Made by a program: the position numbers and the translations under genes
Source: Actinomadura litoris
GTDB taxonomy: Bacteria; Actinomycetota; Actinomycetes; Streptosporangiales; Streptosporangiaceae
Reading direction: 5' to 3'
DNA length: 64,000 nucleotides
NCBI RefSeq assembly: GCF_009733595.1
Contig: NZ_WOFH01000011.1
Span: 301,102 to 365,101 of the forward strand
Shown here: positions 12,905 to 22,434 of the stretch, piece after piece
Layout: every line of letters begins with the position of its first letter
How positions within the stretch are numbered: position 1 is the stretch's first letter
The notes under the pieces: generated by a model
What the model saw: the letters and a program-made list of their open reading frames with translations, nothing else
Told to the model about the DNA's origin: nothing
The model's database searches: none

Positions 12905-15900
12905 TCAGACCTCTTCGACACTGCTCGGCTCACGCCGGGACAGGTCGATGCCGAGCTCCTCCGCGGCGCGGAAGACGTCCTCGTCGGTGTCGCGCATCTC
13001 GATGGACATGCCGTCGCTGGAGAGCACCTCGACGTTGAGGCACAGCGACTGCATCTCCTTGATGAGCACCTTGAAGGACTCGGGAATGCCGGGCTCGGGG
13101 ATGTTCTCGCCCTTGACGATGGCCTCGTAGACCTTGACGCGGCCGAGGACGTCGTCGGACTTGATGGTCAGCAGCTCCTGGAGGGCGTAGGCGGCGCCGT
13201 AGGCCTCCAGCGCCCACACCTCCATCTCACCGAAGCGCTGGCCGCCGAACTGGGCCTTACCGCCGAGCGGCTGCTGGGTGATCATGGAGTACGGGCCGGT
13301 CGAGCGGGCGTGGATCTTGTCGTCGACCAGGTGGAGCAGCTTGAGGATGTAGATGTAGCCGACCGAGATCGGGTCCTTGTAGGGCTCGCCGGTGCGACCG
13401 TCGAACAGCCGCGCCTTGCCGCCCGGGCCCACCATGCGGTTGCCGTCGCGGTTGGGCAGCGTGCTCTCGATCAGACCGGTGACGTCGTCCTCGCGGGCGC
13501 CGTCGAACACCGGCGTGGCGGTGTTGGTCCAGGCCGGGGCCTCGTCGGCGCCGATCTCCTTGAGCGCGCGCTTCCACTCGGCGTCGTCGCCCTCGACCTT
13601 CCAGCCGCGGGAGGCGACCCAGCCGAGGTGGGTCTCCAGGACCTGGCCCACGTTCATGCGTCCGGGGACGCCGAGCGGGTTCAGGACGATGTCGACGGGC
13701 GTGCCGTCCTCAAGGAACGGCATGTCCTCGACCGGGAGCACCTTGGAGATGACGCCCTTGTTGCCGTGCCGGCCCGCGAGCTTGTCCCCGTCGGTGATCT
13801 TGCGCTTCTGCGCCACGTACACCCGGACCAGCTCGTTCACGCCGGGCGGGAGCTCGTCGCCCTCGTCCCGGGAGAACACCCGGACGCCGATGACCTTGCC
13901 CTGCTCGCCGTGCGGCACCTTCAGCGAGGTGTCGCGGACCTCGCGCGCCTTCTCACCGAAGATCGCGCGCAGCAGCCGCTCCTCGGGGGTCAGCTCGGTC
14001 TCGCCCTTGGGCGTGACCTTGCCGACCAGGATGTCGCCGGGGACGACGTCCGCGCCGATGCGGATGATGCCGCGCTCGTCGAGGTCGGCCAGGACCTCCT
14101 CGGAGACGTTCGGGATGTCCCGGGTGATCTCCTCGGGGCCGAGCTTGGTGTCGCGGGCGTCGACCTCGTGCTCCTCGATGTGGATCGAGGACAGCACGTC
14201 GTCCTGGACGAGGCGCTGGCTGAGGATGATCGCGTCCTCGTAGTTGTGGCCCTCCCACGGCATGAACGCCACGAGCAGGTTCTTGCCGAGCGCCATCTCA
14301 CCGTTGTCGGTGCACGGCCCGTCGGCGATGACCTGGCCCAGCTCGACCCGGGCGCCCTCTTCCACGATGGGCTTCTGGTTGAAGCAGGTGCCCTGGTTGG
14401 ACCGCTTGAACTTGGCGACCCGGTAGGTGGTGCGGGTGCCGTCGTCGTTCATCACGGTGACGTAGTCGGCGGAGACCTCCTCGACGACGCCCGCCTTCTC
14501 GGCCGTGATGACGTCGCCCGCGTCGGTCGCGGCACGGTACTCCATGCCGGTGCCGACCAGCGGCGCCTCGCTGCGCAGCAGCGGCACCGACTGCCGCTGC
14601 ATGTTGGAGCCCATCAGCGCGCGGTTGGCGTCGTCGTGCTCCAGGAACGGGATCATCGCGGTCGCGACCGAGGTCATCTGCCGCGCGGAGACGTCCATGT
14701 ACTGGACGTCGCGCGGCGGGATCAGCTCGACCTCGCCGCCCTTCTTGCGGATGAGGACCTTGTCCTCGACGAAGGTGCCGTCGTCGTTGAGCAGGGAGTT
14801 GGCCTGCGCGATGACGTAGCGGTCCTCCTCGTCGGCGGTCAGGTAGTCGATCTGCTCGGTGACCACGCCGTCGGTGACCTTGCGGTACGGGGTCTCGACG
14901 AACCCGAACGGGTTGACCCGGCCGAAGGCGGCCAGCGAGCCGATCAGGCCGATGTTCGGGCCTTCCGGCGTCTCGATCGGGCACATGCGGCCGTAGTGCG
15001 ACGGGTGGACGTCGCGGACCTCCATGCCCGCGCGCTCACGCGACAGACCGCCAGGACCCAGCGCGTTCAGGCGGCGCTTGTGCGTCAGCCCGGCCAGCGG
15101 GTTGGTCTGGTCCATGAACTGCGAGAGCTGGCTGGTGCCGAAGAACTCCTTGATGGAGGCGACGACCGGCCGGATGTTGATCAGCGTCTGCGGCGTGATG
15201 GCCTCGACGTCCTGGGTGGTCATCCGCTCGCGGACGACGCGCTCCATGCGGGCGAGGCCGAGCCGGACCTGGTTCTGGATCAGCTCGCCGACCGTGCGCA
15301 GGCGCCGGTTGCCGAAGTGGTCGATGTCGTCGACCTCGATCGGCACGGCGACGGCCCCGAGGGTGGCCTCCTCCTCGCCGGCGTGCAGCCGGACGAGGTA
15401 CTCGATCGTGGAGACGATGTCGTCCTCGGTGAGCGTCCCCTGCTTCATGTCGAGGTCGAGGCCGAGCTTCTTATTGATCTTGTATCGGCCGACCTTGGCG
15501 ACGTCGTACCGCTTGGGGTTGAAGTACAGGTTCTCCAGCAGGGTCTGCGCCGACTCGCGGGTCGGCGGCTCGCCCGGCCGCAGCTTGCGGTAGATGTCCA
15601 GCAGCGCGTCGTCCTGGCCGGAGGTGTGGTCCTTCTCCAGCGTGACGTTGATCGACTCGTAGGCGCCGAAGTGCTCGCGGATGCGCGCCTCGTCCCAGCC
15701 GAGGGCCTTGAGCAGCACGGTGACCGGCTGCTTGCGCTTGCGGTCGATGCGCACGCCGACGTTGTCGCGCTTGTCGATCTCGAACTCAAGCCAGGCGCCG
15801 CGGCTCGGGATGACCCGGCAGCCGTAGATGTCCTTGTCGGACGCCTTGTCGAGGGCGCGGTCGAAGTACACGCCGGGCGAGCGGGTCAGCTGCGAGACCA

Positions 15901-16372
15901 CGACGCGCTCGGTGCCGTTGATGATGAAGGTGCCCTTCGGGGTCATGAGCGGGAAGTCGCCCATGAAGACCGTCTGGCTCTTGATCTCACCGGTGGTGTT
16001 GTTGATGAACTCCGCCGTCACGAAGAGCGGGGCGGAGTAGGTCATGTCCTTGTCCTTGCACTCCTCGACGGAGTACTTGGGCGGTTCGAACCGGTGGTCG
16101 CGGAACGACAGCGACATGGTTCCGGAGAAGTCCTCGATCGGACTGATCTCTTCGAAGATCTCCTCCAGCCCCGACTGGGTCGGGACGCTCTTACTTCCGG
16201 CCTTCTGGGCCGCCTCGACCCGGGCCTTCCACCTCTCGTTGCCCAGCAGCCAGTCAACGGAGTTGGTCTGCAGTGCAAGGAGGTCCGGGACTTCGAGCGG
16301 CTCCTTGATGCGCGCGAAGGAGACGCGGTTCGGACCGGTTGCGGTATTCGAGGCGTTGCGCGAGGCTGCCAA
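12905..16372 (-). CDS. rpoB: DNA-directed RNA polymerase subunit beta, with unusual rifampicin-pocket residues
   Basis: Core RNAP subunit, 1155 residues. The TTG at 16372 (MAASRNASNTATGPNRVSF) has GGAAGGA upstream and matches actinomycete N-termini; the longer GTG/ATG frame is not supported. The rifampicin-resistance region reads FFGTSQLSQFMDQTNP then GLTHKRRLNALGPGG. Compared with the mycobacterial sequence, residue 436 is Asn where E. coli S531 sits (codon AAC, 15065-15067), residue 423 is Thr (N518) and residue 427 is Ala (S522); the D516, H526 and R529 equivalents are retained. Asn at the 531 position occurs, to my recollection, in duplicated rifampicin-tolerant actinomycete RpoB paralogues. 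Here it is in the canonical rpoBC operon. Confidence 0.99.
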   Translation of the reverse strand: MAASRNASNTATGPNRVSFARIKEPLEVPDLLALQTNSVDWLLGNERWKARVEAAQKAGSKSVPTQSGLEEIFEEISPIEDFSGTMSLSFRDHRFEPPKYSVEECKDKDMTYSAPLFVTAEFINNTTGEIKSQTVFMGDFPLMTPKGTFIINGTERVVVSQLTRSPGVYFDRALDKASDKDIYGCRVIPSRGAWLEFEIDKRDNVGVRIDRKRKQPVTVLLKALGWDEARIREHFGAYESINVTLEKDHTSGQDDALLDIYRKLRPGEPPTRESAQTLLENLYFNPKRYDVAKVGRYKINKKLGLDLDMKQGTLTEDDIVSTIEYLVRLHAGEEEATLGAVAVPIEVDDIDHFGNRRLRTVGELIQNQVRLGLARMERVVRERMTTQDVEAITPQTLINIRPVVASIKEFFGTSQLSQFMDQTNPLAGLTHKRRLNALGPGGLSRERAGMEVRDVHPSHYGRMCPIETPEGPNIGLIGSLAAFGRVNPFGFVETPYRKVTDGVVTEQIDYLTADEEDRYVIAQANSLLNDDGTFVEDKVLIRKKGGEVELIPPRDVQYMDVSARQMTSVATAMIPFLEHDDANRALMGSNMQRQSVPLLRSEAPLVGTGMEYRAATDAGDVITAEKAGVVEEVSADYVTVMNDDGTRTTYRVAKFKRSNQGTCFNQKPIVEEGARVELGQVIADGPCTDNGEMALGKNLLVAFMPWEGHNYEDAIILSQRLVQDDVLSSIHIEEHEVDARDTKLGPEEITRDIPNVSEEVLADLDERGIIRIGADVVPGDILVGKVTPKGETELTPEERLLRAIFGEKAREVRDTSLKVPHGEQGKVIGVRVFSRDEGDELPPGVNELVRVYVAQKRKITDGDKLAGRHGNKGVISKVLPVEDMPFLEDGTPVDIVLNPLGVPGRMNVGQVLETHLGWVASRGWKVEGDDAEWKRALKEIGADEAPAWTNTATPVFDGAREDDVTGLIESTLPNRDGNRMVGPGGKARLFDGRTGEPYKDPISVGYIYILKLLHLVDDKIHARSTGPYSMITQQPLGGKAQFGGQRFGEMEVWALEAYGAAYALQELLTIKSDDVLGRVKVYEAIVKGENIPEPGIPESFKVLIKEMQSLCLNVEVLSSDGMSIEMRDTDEDVFRAAEELGIDLSRREPSSVEEV

Positions 16373-16799
16373 GAGTGGTCCTTCCGAGGGCTCGCGGCGT
16401 AACTGACGACACGCACGCCAGACGATCCACGTCCAAGACCCGCACATCAGGGTCCAAAACGGACCCCTCGCGGGGGAGCTCTCACACGTGGATAGTCAGA
16501 GGGCAGCGCAAAGGGGCAGTGTAGCCGACTGCCACACCGCTCGCAACTCTAGCGCCGCAGTATGCATCACAGTTGCCTTGGAGCATCGCCCCTCAGGGGC
16601 GTGTAGTCAAGAGCGGACTTGGACTTTTCGGGCTCTGACCTGCAGTGAGGAAGGCCATAGTTTAGGATCCGGTCGCCTACCCGTTGGTAAGCGCACGAAA
16701 CGCCCCTGGCGGCGGGCGATAACGCACCGATCACCAGGTGCCGGACGGGCCCGTCGAGGCCGCTCGGAGCGGGTCTCGCGGGCGGGCCGCACGGGCTCG
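16373..16799. other. 427-bp region between the mce operon and rpoB
   Basis: No gene is seen. It contains the rpoB promoter and ~140-nt leader (right-to-left), and a small perfect hairpin CGCCCCT-C-AGGGGCG at 16587-16601 that could terminate transcription arriving from the mce operon. A TTGACT hexamer lies next to that hairpin but lacks a convincing -10 partner. Confidence 0.6.
16518..16546 (-). promoter_or_regulatory. Housekeeping promoter for rpoBC
   Basis: TTGCGA (16541-16546) and TACACT (16518-16523) are separated by exactly 17 bases on the minus strand, close to the HrdB/SigA consensus. Initiation would be near 16511, giving a leader of about 140 nt before rpoB. Confidence 0.65.
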
Positions 16800-17858
16800 C
16801 TAGGAGATCACCGCGAGCTCCGAGGCGAGCCACTTCCCCCGCTCCTTGACCATGGTCAACCTGATCCGCAAGGGCTCGGGCAAGCGCTGCTGCTTGTCGG
16901 AGGCGGTCTGCGACGTCCGGTTGGCGTACACCAGCGCGACGACCCTGTCCGGGGACGCGCTCACGACGCCCGCCTTCATCACCGTCGTCGAGGAGACGGC
17001 CCGCTCGCGGGGCGCCAGCGTCTTCAGCGTCTCGGCGAGCTTCTCGAACTCGCCGCGCAGCCTGCCCGTGGTCATCGCCGCGCCGGCCTTCAGGTCGCTG
17101 TCCAGGCTCCGGTAGTCGTAGGACGACAGCGCCTGGGCCGCGCGGGACGCGGCGAACAGCCCCTGCCTGGACGCGGTCTCCGTCGCCTTCTGGTCGCGCA
17201 CCTTGAGCGCGAGCATGGTCGTCGCGCCGCCCAGCGCGAGCACGAGGCCCACCAGCACGACGACCAGCGTCCCGCTCCGCAGCGCCCCGGAGCCCCGCCC
17301 CTCGGCGCGGACCCTGGGGACGCGGACACGCCTCCGCTTCGGCGCGCCCTCCTCGGCGCCGTCGCCGCCGGACTCGTCCAGGACGGTCCCGGTCTTCGCG
17401 GACTCGGTGGACCTGGTGGACCTGGTGGACCCGGTGGACCCGGTGGACTCGGCGACGCTCGCGAGAGTCGCTTCCTTCGAGGGCTCCCCGGCTTCGGCGG
17501 CGGTGGGCTTGCTCAGGTCGATCTTGGACGTCTCGGCGGAGGTCGCGGCCGCCGCGGAGGCGGCCTCCGGAGGGGCTGAGCCGTCCGCTGCGCCCTCGAT
17601 GGGGGCGGCCGCGCCTTCGGGGGCCTCGCCGTCACCCGAAGGCGTCTCAGCGGATCTGGCGGCCTCGGGTTCGGCTTCCGCCTCCGGCTCGGCCTCGGCC
17701 TCGGCGGCGGCCGCCTCGGCGGCGATCTGGGCGAGCCGCGCCGCCTCCCTGGCCTTGGCGGCGGCCTCCTCGGCGAGCCGGGCGGCCTCGGCGGCCTCCT
17801 CGGCCTTCGTCGCCCGCTCGGCGGCCCTGCGGGCCTTGTCGGTCGTCTCGGCCGTCAC
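16800..17858 (-). CDS. Mce-associated membrane protein with long Ala/Glu-rich N-terminal extension
   Basis: A 352-residue protein in three parts. Residues 1-65 are Ala/Glu/Arg-rich and predicted helical or coiled coil; 66-190 are a Ser/Thr/Pro/Glu-rich linker including a degenerate STGSTRSTR tract from 9-bp DNA repeats (~17400-17450). A KRRRVRVPRVR basic patch precedes a single transmembrane helix at ~196-217. The C-terminal ~130 residues resemble the fold of Mce-associated (Mas) proteins (ASRAAQALSSYDYRSLDSD ... KWLASELAVIS). It is the last gene of the mce operon and overlaps its paralogue upstream by 4 bp. The N-terminal extension is presumably cytoplasmic, and its partner is unknown. Confidence 0.85.
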   Translation of the reverse strand: MTAETTDKARRAAERATKAEEAAEAARLAEEAAAKAREAARLAQIAAEAAAAEAEAEPEAEAEPEAARSAETPSGDGEAPEGAAAPIEGAADGSAPPEAASAAAATSAETSKIDLSKPTAAEAGEPSKEATLASVAESTGSTGSTRSTRSTESAKTGTVLDESGGDGAEEGAPKRRRVRVPRVRAEGRGSGALRSGTLVVVLVGLVLALGGATTMLALKVRDQKATETASRQGLFAASRAAQALSSYDYRSLDSDLKAGAAMTTGRLRGEFEKLAETLKTLAPRERAVSSTTVMKAGVVSASPDRVVALVYANRTSQTASDKQQRLPEPLRIRLTMVKERGKWLASELAVIS

Positions 17859-18346
17859 GGGACCACCTCCAGTTCGGACACGAGCCAGCGGTCACCGTCT
17901 CGGGTGAGGTCCATCTGGTACCGGTAGGCGCGCGGCGCGCCCTGCTTCACCTTGGCGTTGGTGACGGTGCCGTTCAGGGAGACGATCACCTCGGCGGAGT
18001 CGCCGTCCATCGACACCACGGCGGCGTCGACCTCGCTGACGCTGGACTTGGCGCCGGTCTTGGCGAGCTGGTCCAGCAGCTGCTTCGCCTGGGTGCCGAG
18101 CTTGTTCCTGAGGTCGCCGGTGGTGCCGGCGACGATGCGGTCGACGTCGCGCTGCGCGGTCGTGTGGTCGAGCGTCATCAGGTTGACGCCCATCTGCCGT
18201 GCCGCCTGAAGGGCCTTCGCCCGCTGGTCGGCGTCGTCCTGCTTCCGCATGGAGACGACGCCGAGCCACGCGGACGCGACGACGAGCCCCACCACGAGGA
18301 CGCTCAGCACGATCGTGGCCAGGGGGAGCCAGGGGGTGCGCCTCAT
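17855..18346 (-). CDS. Mce-associated membrane protein
   Basis: A 163-residue protein with one N-terminal transmembrane helix (residues ~8-30) and an extracytoplasmic domain typical of Mce-associated proteins. The core includes MTLDHTTAQRDVDRIVAGTTGDLR and the terminal DRWLVSELEVVP. In mycobacteria such proteins stabilise the Mce transporter. It is 10 bp downstream of mceF and is followed by a longer paralogue, so they may act as a hetero-oligomer. Confidence 0.88.
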   Translation of the reverse strand: MRRTPWLPLATIVLSVLVVGLVVASAWLGVVSMRKQDDADQRAKALQAARQMGVNLMTLDHTTAQRDVDRIVAGTTGDLRNKLGTQAKQLLDQLAKTGAKSSVSEVDAAVVSMDGDSAEVIVSLNGTVTNAKVKQGAPRAYRYQMDLTRDGDRWLVSELEVVP

Positions 18347-18356
18347 CGGGCCGGCC

Positions 18357-19808
18357 TCACTGGCTCAACGGTCCGAGCAGGAGCCACTTCCACGACGCTT
18401 CCTCTCCCAACTGGCGGGTTCCGGCGCTCCGGGGCATCACGTACTGCTTGCCGTCGGGGCCGTAGACCGCCCCGGTCGATGGATCGTATCCAGCGAATTC
18501 GACTGTTTCCGCCGGGTACGAAAGGTAGAGATTGCCGTCCGCGAGCTGGCCGGTCGGCGCCTTCGTCGGCTGCTTTCCGTCCGGGCCCCCGGCCTGCGAG
18601 CCGTTGCCGTTCTTCCCGTCCGCGCCGCCTTCGGGGAATCCGGCGCCGCTGGTGGCGCCCGGGGGGACCCGCGGATAGGGCGCGACGGCCTCGCGCGGGA
18701 AGTTGCGGGCCCCGCGGACGGCGCTCGGCGAGTCGTGCGCGTCCTTGCACCCTGCGTCGAGCCTGGGGTCCTTCTTGGACGTGTCCTGCGGCCAGCGCTT
18801 CTTGACCTTCTCGTAGCCCTTGGTGCAGGGGGGCGGGGAGTCGATGTTGAGCGCGAGGCCGAGGTGCTGGGTGCCGTCGCCGGGGGTGACGGTGAACGCG
18901 CCCGCGAGCGTCACCGGATACAGGATGAACAGCGACCGGAGCCCCGCCTTGTGGGACGACACGATCTGCCCGGTCGTGGTGAGGTTCGCCAGCAGGACGG
19001 GCAGCGTCGGCGCGAGCTGGTCGATCGCCTTGTGCGTCTCGTCCACGGCGCCCGGGGCGTTCGTGATGGTCCGGCGCAGCGCCGGGTCGTCCTCGCGGAG
19101 CGAGGTCGTCAGCTCGTTGAGGTTGCGGGCGAACCCGCGGATGTTCGCGCCCTGGGACCGCTGCGTGCCGAGCACGGTCACGCTGTTGTCCAGCAGCCGC
19201 TTGGTGTCGGGGAAGGCCCGGTCGGCGGTCTTCAGCAGCCGGTCGGTGTCGTCCAGGATCGACTGGAGGTCGGACGCGGAACCGGTGAACGCCTTGTCCA
19301 GCTCGTCCACGATCGTCGCGAGGTCCCTGGTGTTCACCGACCCGACGAGCGCGTCGACGTTGCGCAGCAGCTCGGCGGTCGACACCGGCAGCCTGGTCAG
19401 CCTCCGGGGGATCGTGTACGCCTCGCCCTGGTCGAGGTAGGGCCCGTCCCTGCGGCTCGGCCGGAGGTCGATGTACTGCTCCCCCACCGCCGACCGGTTC
19501 GCCACGATCGCGGACGTCCCCTCGCGCGGGATCCGCTTGCCGCTCCCGCGTTCGAGCTTCAGCTTCACGCGGATCCCGTCGCGGGTCAGCTCGATCGGGC
19601 CGACGCGTCCGACGGGCACGCCCCGGTAGGTGACCTCCGCGCCGGTGAACACGCCGCCGGAGTCGGTGAGGTCGACGTAGGCGGTGTACTCCTTGCCGAG
19701 CGCGCCGCGTCCGATGCCGATGTAGTTCACCGACACGACGGCCACACCGATGACCGTGATGAGCGCGAAGGCGATGAGCTGGAGCTTGACGCCGGGTTTG
19801 AGGATCAC
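18357..19808 (-). CDS. MCE family protein, MceF position
   Basis: Sixth MCE subunit (483 residues) of the lipid importer. An N-terminal transmembrane helix is at residues ~7-30, and the MlaD/MCE domain at about 35-120 (YVDLTDSGGVFTGAEVTYRGVPVGRVG ... AVGEQYIDL). A long helical region (~150-330) would build the periplasm-spanning tunnel, and the Gly/Pro-rich C-terminus is disordered. Its start overlaps the mceE stop by 4 bp. F by position and by its long C-terminal tail; substrate unknown. Confidence 0.92.
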   Translation of the reverse strand: MILKPGVKLQLIAFALITVIGVAVVSVNYIGIGRGALGKEYTAYVDLTDSGGVFTGAEVTYRGVPVGRVGPIELTRDGIRVKLKLERGSGKRIPREGTSAIVANRSAVGEQYIDLRPSRRDGPYLDQGEAYTIPRRLTRLPVSTAELLRNVDALVGSVNTRDLATIVDELDKAFTGSASDLQSILDDTDRLLKTADRAFPDTKRLLDNSVTVLGTQRSQGANIRGFARNLNELTTSLREDDPALRRTITNAPGAVDETHKAIDQLAPTLPVLLANLTTTGQIVSSHKAGLRSLFILYPVTLAGAFTVTPGDGTQHLGLALNIDSPPPCTKGYEKVKKRWPQDTSKKDPRLDAGCKDAHDSPSAVRGARNFPREAVAPYPRVPPGATSGAGFPEGGADGKNGNGSQAGGPDGKQPTKAPTGQLADGNLYLSYPAETVEFAGYDPSTGAVYGPDGKQYVMPRSAGTRQLGEEASWKWLLLGPLSQ

Positions 19809-21130
19809 GAGAGTCCCCCCGTCATCAGGTCCCGGAGGCCGCCGGGCGGCGCCATCGAGCGCGGCCTGCCCGACCCGCCCGACCCGCCCGGCGTCGCGGG
19901 CGTCCCGGACGGGCTCGGGGACGCGCCGCCTCCGGTCAGCCCCGGAAGGCTCGGAAGGGCCGGGAGAACGCCGCCCCCGCCTCCCCCGCCGCCCCCTTCG
20001 GGGGTCTGCGGCAGCACGCCCAGCGGGGCCTCCGGCAGCGTCACGTTCGGCACCTGGAGCATGTTCCGCATCTGCTGTCCGCTGCCGAGCAGCCCTTCGA
20101 GGTCGGTGCCGCCGAGCAGGTTCCGCGCGATCGACTCGAAGTCCAGGTCGAGGGTCAGCCGGACGTTGCCGTAGTCGCCCTCGACGACGTTGCCGAACGT
20201 CGCCGGGAACGGGAAGGTGATCAGCGCCTCCAGCGAGCGCGGCAGGTCGGACCCGGCCTTGTTGAGGTTGCGCAGGATCGTGTCGAGGTCGCGCAGGTTC
20301 GCGACCATGTCGGCCTGCGAGGCCCTGATCACGCCGGTCGTGGTGCGGCTCAGCCGGTCCAGCGCGACGAGCATCCTGGTGAGGTCGGCGCGGTTGCGGT
20401 CGAGGACGGTGATCGCCGGGCCGGTCCGGTCGATCGTGTCGGTGATCGTGCGGCGCTCGGCCGAGAGCCTGCCGGTGAGCCGCTCGATGCTGTCGAGCGC
20501 GCGGGTGATCGCGGCGCGGTTGCGGTCGAGGGTGCCGGTGAAGGTGTTGACCCGGTCGAGCACCGACCTGATCGTCGGCTCGCGGCCGCCCATCACGGCC
20601 TGCAACTCGTGGCTGATCGTGGCGACCTGTTCGAGGCCGCCGCCGTTCAGCAGCAGCGACATCGCCGACAGCACCTCCTCGATCTCGGTGCCGTGGGACG
20701 TGCGGCCGAGCGGGATCAGGTCGCCCGAGCCGAGCTCCCCGGTGGGAGGCTGCCCGGTGGGCGGCGCGAGCGCCACGTACTTCTCGCCGAGCAGGCTGGT
20801 CTGCCCGATCGTCGCGGTGGCGTTGTCGGGGAGCCGGACGTCCCGCCGCAGCTTGACGGTGACGACGGCGTGCCAGCCCGCGTCGCCGCCCGCGAGGTCG
20901 ATCTTCTCGACCTTGCCGACCGAGACGTCGTTGACCTTGACGACCGACTGCGGGACGAGGTCCAGCACGTTCGTGAACTCGATCTTCACCGTCCGCGGGT
21001 TCGAGCCGAGGTCGGGGCCGCCGGGCAGCGGGATGGAGTCCACGCCGCCGAACGAGCAGCCCGACAGCGCGGCCACGCCCGCGAGGGCGGCCGACAGGAG
21101 CAGCCGCGCGCGGCGCCGGGCGGGGCTCAT
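19805..21130 (-). CDS. MCE family lipoprotein, MceE position
   Basis: The fifth MCE subunit is the lipoprotein (LprK-like) in actinobacterial operons. Choosing ATG 21130 gives a signal peptide MSPARRRARLLLSAALAG ending in lipobox LSGC, which fixes this start against the longer frame. The MCE domain follows (VKIEFTNVLDLVPQSVVKVNDVSVGKVEKI ... SLLGEKYVAL), then helical tunnel region and a Gly/Pro-rich tail. 441 residues. It overlaps mceD by ATGA and mceF by 4 bp, so subunit production is coupled. Confidence 0.93.
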   Translation of the reverse strand: MSPARRRARLLLSAALAGVAALSGCSFGGVDSIPLPGGPDLGSNPRTVKIEFTNVLDLVPQSVVKVNDVSVGKVEKIDLAGGDAGWHAVVTVKLRRDVRLPDNATATIGQTSLLGEKYVALAPPTGQPPTGELGSGDLIPLGRTSHGTEIEEVLSAMSLLLNGGGLEQVATISHELQAVMGGREPTIRSVLDRVNTFTGTLDRNRAAITRALDSIERLTGRLSAERRTITDTIDRTGPAITVLDRNRADLTRMLVALDRLSRTTTGVIRASQADMVANLRDLDTILRNLNKAGSDLPRSLEALITFPFPATFGNVVEGDYGNVRLTLDLDFESIARNLLGGTDLEGLLGSGQQMRNMLQVPNVTLPEAPLGVLPQTPEGGGGGGGGGVLPALPSLPGLTGGGASPSPSGTPATPGGSGGSGRPRSMAPPGGLRDLMTGGLS

Positions 21131-22416
21131 CGGCCGCCTCCCGGGAGCAGCGAGGTGATCGGCTGCGGCTGGTGCGGGTTGCGCACCGGCCGGCCGGTGG
21201 TCCCCGGGCCCTTGCCGCCCGGCTCGCCCTGACCGCCCGACTTGCCCTGGCCGCCGGGGCCGTAGGCGTCCGGCGGGATCGGCACCGGGTCGTAGTGCGT
21301 GGTCAGCGCGGTGATCCAGGACAGGTCCAGGCTGAAGTTCGTGAGCGCCTTGCCGATCGGGTTGAGGGGCCGCAGGAAGCTCAGGCACTGCTTGGCGGGC
21401 GTCCCGACCGAGTAGGCCAGCGAGCACAGCCAGTCGGCCAGGTCGTGGAACTGGCGCAGGTCGGCGCGGTCGTGGATGGTGCCGCTGATCGGGTCGTAGG
21501 CGCGGGCCAGGTTGTTGATCGCCAGCGGACCGGCCTCCAGCACCTCCGCCAGCGCGTCCTTCTCCTTGACGAGCACGCCCGTCACCTGCGCGAGCTGCCG
21601 GACGTTCACGGCCAGCTCGCCCCGGTTGTCCTTGATGAACCGCTGGATGTCGCGCAGCGTCGGCGCGAGCGTGTTGAGCGCGGCGCTCAGCTCCTCCTTC
21701 TCCCCCGCGAGCTGCCCCGACACCCCGTTCAGATGGCCGGTGAACGACTTGATCTGCTGGTCGTTCGCCTTCATCGCGTCGGTGATGACCCGCAGGTTCT
21801 GGATCGTCTTGGCGACGTCGCCGCGGTCGGCGCTGAGCGTGCTCAGCATCTTGGACGTGTCGCCGATCGTCTGCCGGATGTCGGCGCCCTGCCCGTCCAG
21901 GTTGTCGGCGCCGACCTTCAGCAGCCGCGACAGCGCGCCCGTGCCGTCCTCGCCCGGGGCGTTGGCGCCCTTCGGGCCCAGCGCCTGGCTGAGGTCGTTC
22001 AGGCTGCCGCCGATCTCGTCGACCTCGACGGGCACCTGGGTGCGCCCGACCGTCAGCGTCGCCTTGTCCGGAAGGACAGGCCCGCCCCTGTAGACCGGCG
22101 TCAGCTGGACGTAGCGGTCGGCGACGAGCGTCTGGTTCACGATGGCGGCGTGTGCGTCGGCCGGGACCTTGTACTTGGCGTCGTAGCGCAGCTCGACGCG
22201 GACCGAGTCGCCGACCGGCGTCACCCTGGTCACCTCGCCGACCGGGATCCCGAGGATGCGCACGTCGGCGCCCTTGTAGAGGCCGACCGTCCGGCTGAAG
22301 TAGGCCGTCATGTGCCGCTGCCGCTTCTCCGGGAACGCCAGCGTGAGCAGCGCGGCCAGCACGGCGAGCGCGAGGATCGCGCCGCCGAGCCGGAGGATGG
22401 TCGCTGAGTTACGCAC
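21127..22416 (-). CDS. MCE family protein, MceD position
   Basis: 429 residues: transmembrane helix at ~8-28, MCE domain (YFSRTVGLYKGADVRILGIPVGEVTRV ... LVADRYVQLTPVY), helical tunnel segment to ~330, then a Pro/Gly-rich disordered end. Lies 18 bp after mceC and overlaps mceE. Part of the hexameric MCE assembly. Confidence 0.92.
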   Translation of the reverse strand: MRNSATILRLGGAILALAVLAALLTLAFPEKRQRHMTAYFSRTVGLYKGADVRILGIPVGEVTRVTPVGDSVRVELRYDAKYKVPADAHAAIVNQTLVADRYVQLTPVYRGGPVLPDKATLTVGRTQVPVEVDEIGGSLNDLSQALGPKGANAPGEDGTGALSRLLKVGADNLDGQGADIRQTIGDTSKMLSTLSADRGDVAKTIQNLRVITDAMKANDQQIKSFTGHLNGVSGQLAGEKEELSAALNTLAPTLRDIQRFIKDNRGELAVNVRQLAQVTGVLVKEKDALAEVLEAGPLAINNLARAYDPISGTIHDRADLRQFHDLADWLCSLAYSVGTPAKQCLSFLRPLNPIGKALTNFSLDLSWITALTTHYDPVPIPPDAYGPGGQGKSGGQGEPGGKGPGTTGRPVRNPHQPQPITSLLPGGGR

Positions 22417-22434
22417 GGGGAACCTGCCTGCCGC

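Noticed and set aside
17395..17455. Nine-bp GGTGGACCx repeats as a regulatory repeat
   Set aside because: They lie in frame within the Mce-associated protein linker (STGSTRST) and are simple coding slippage.
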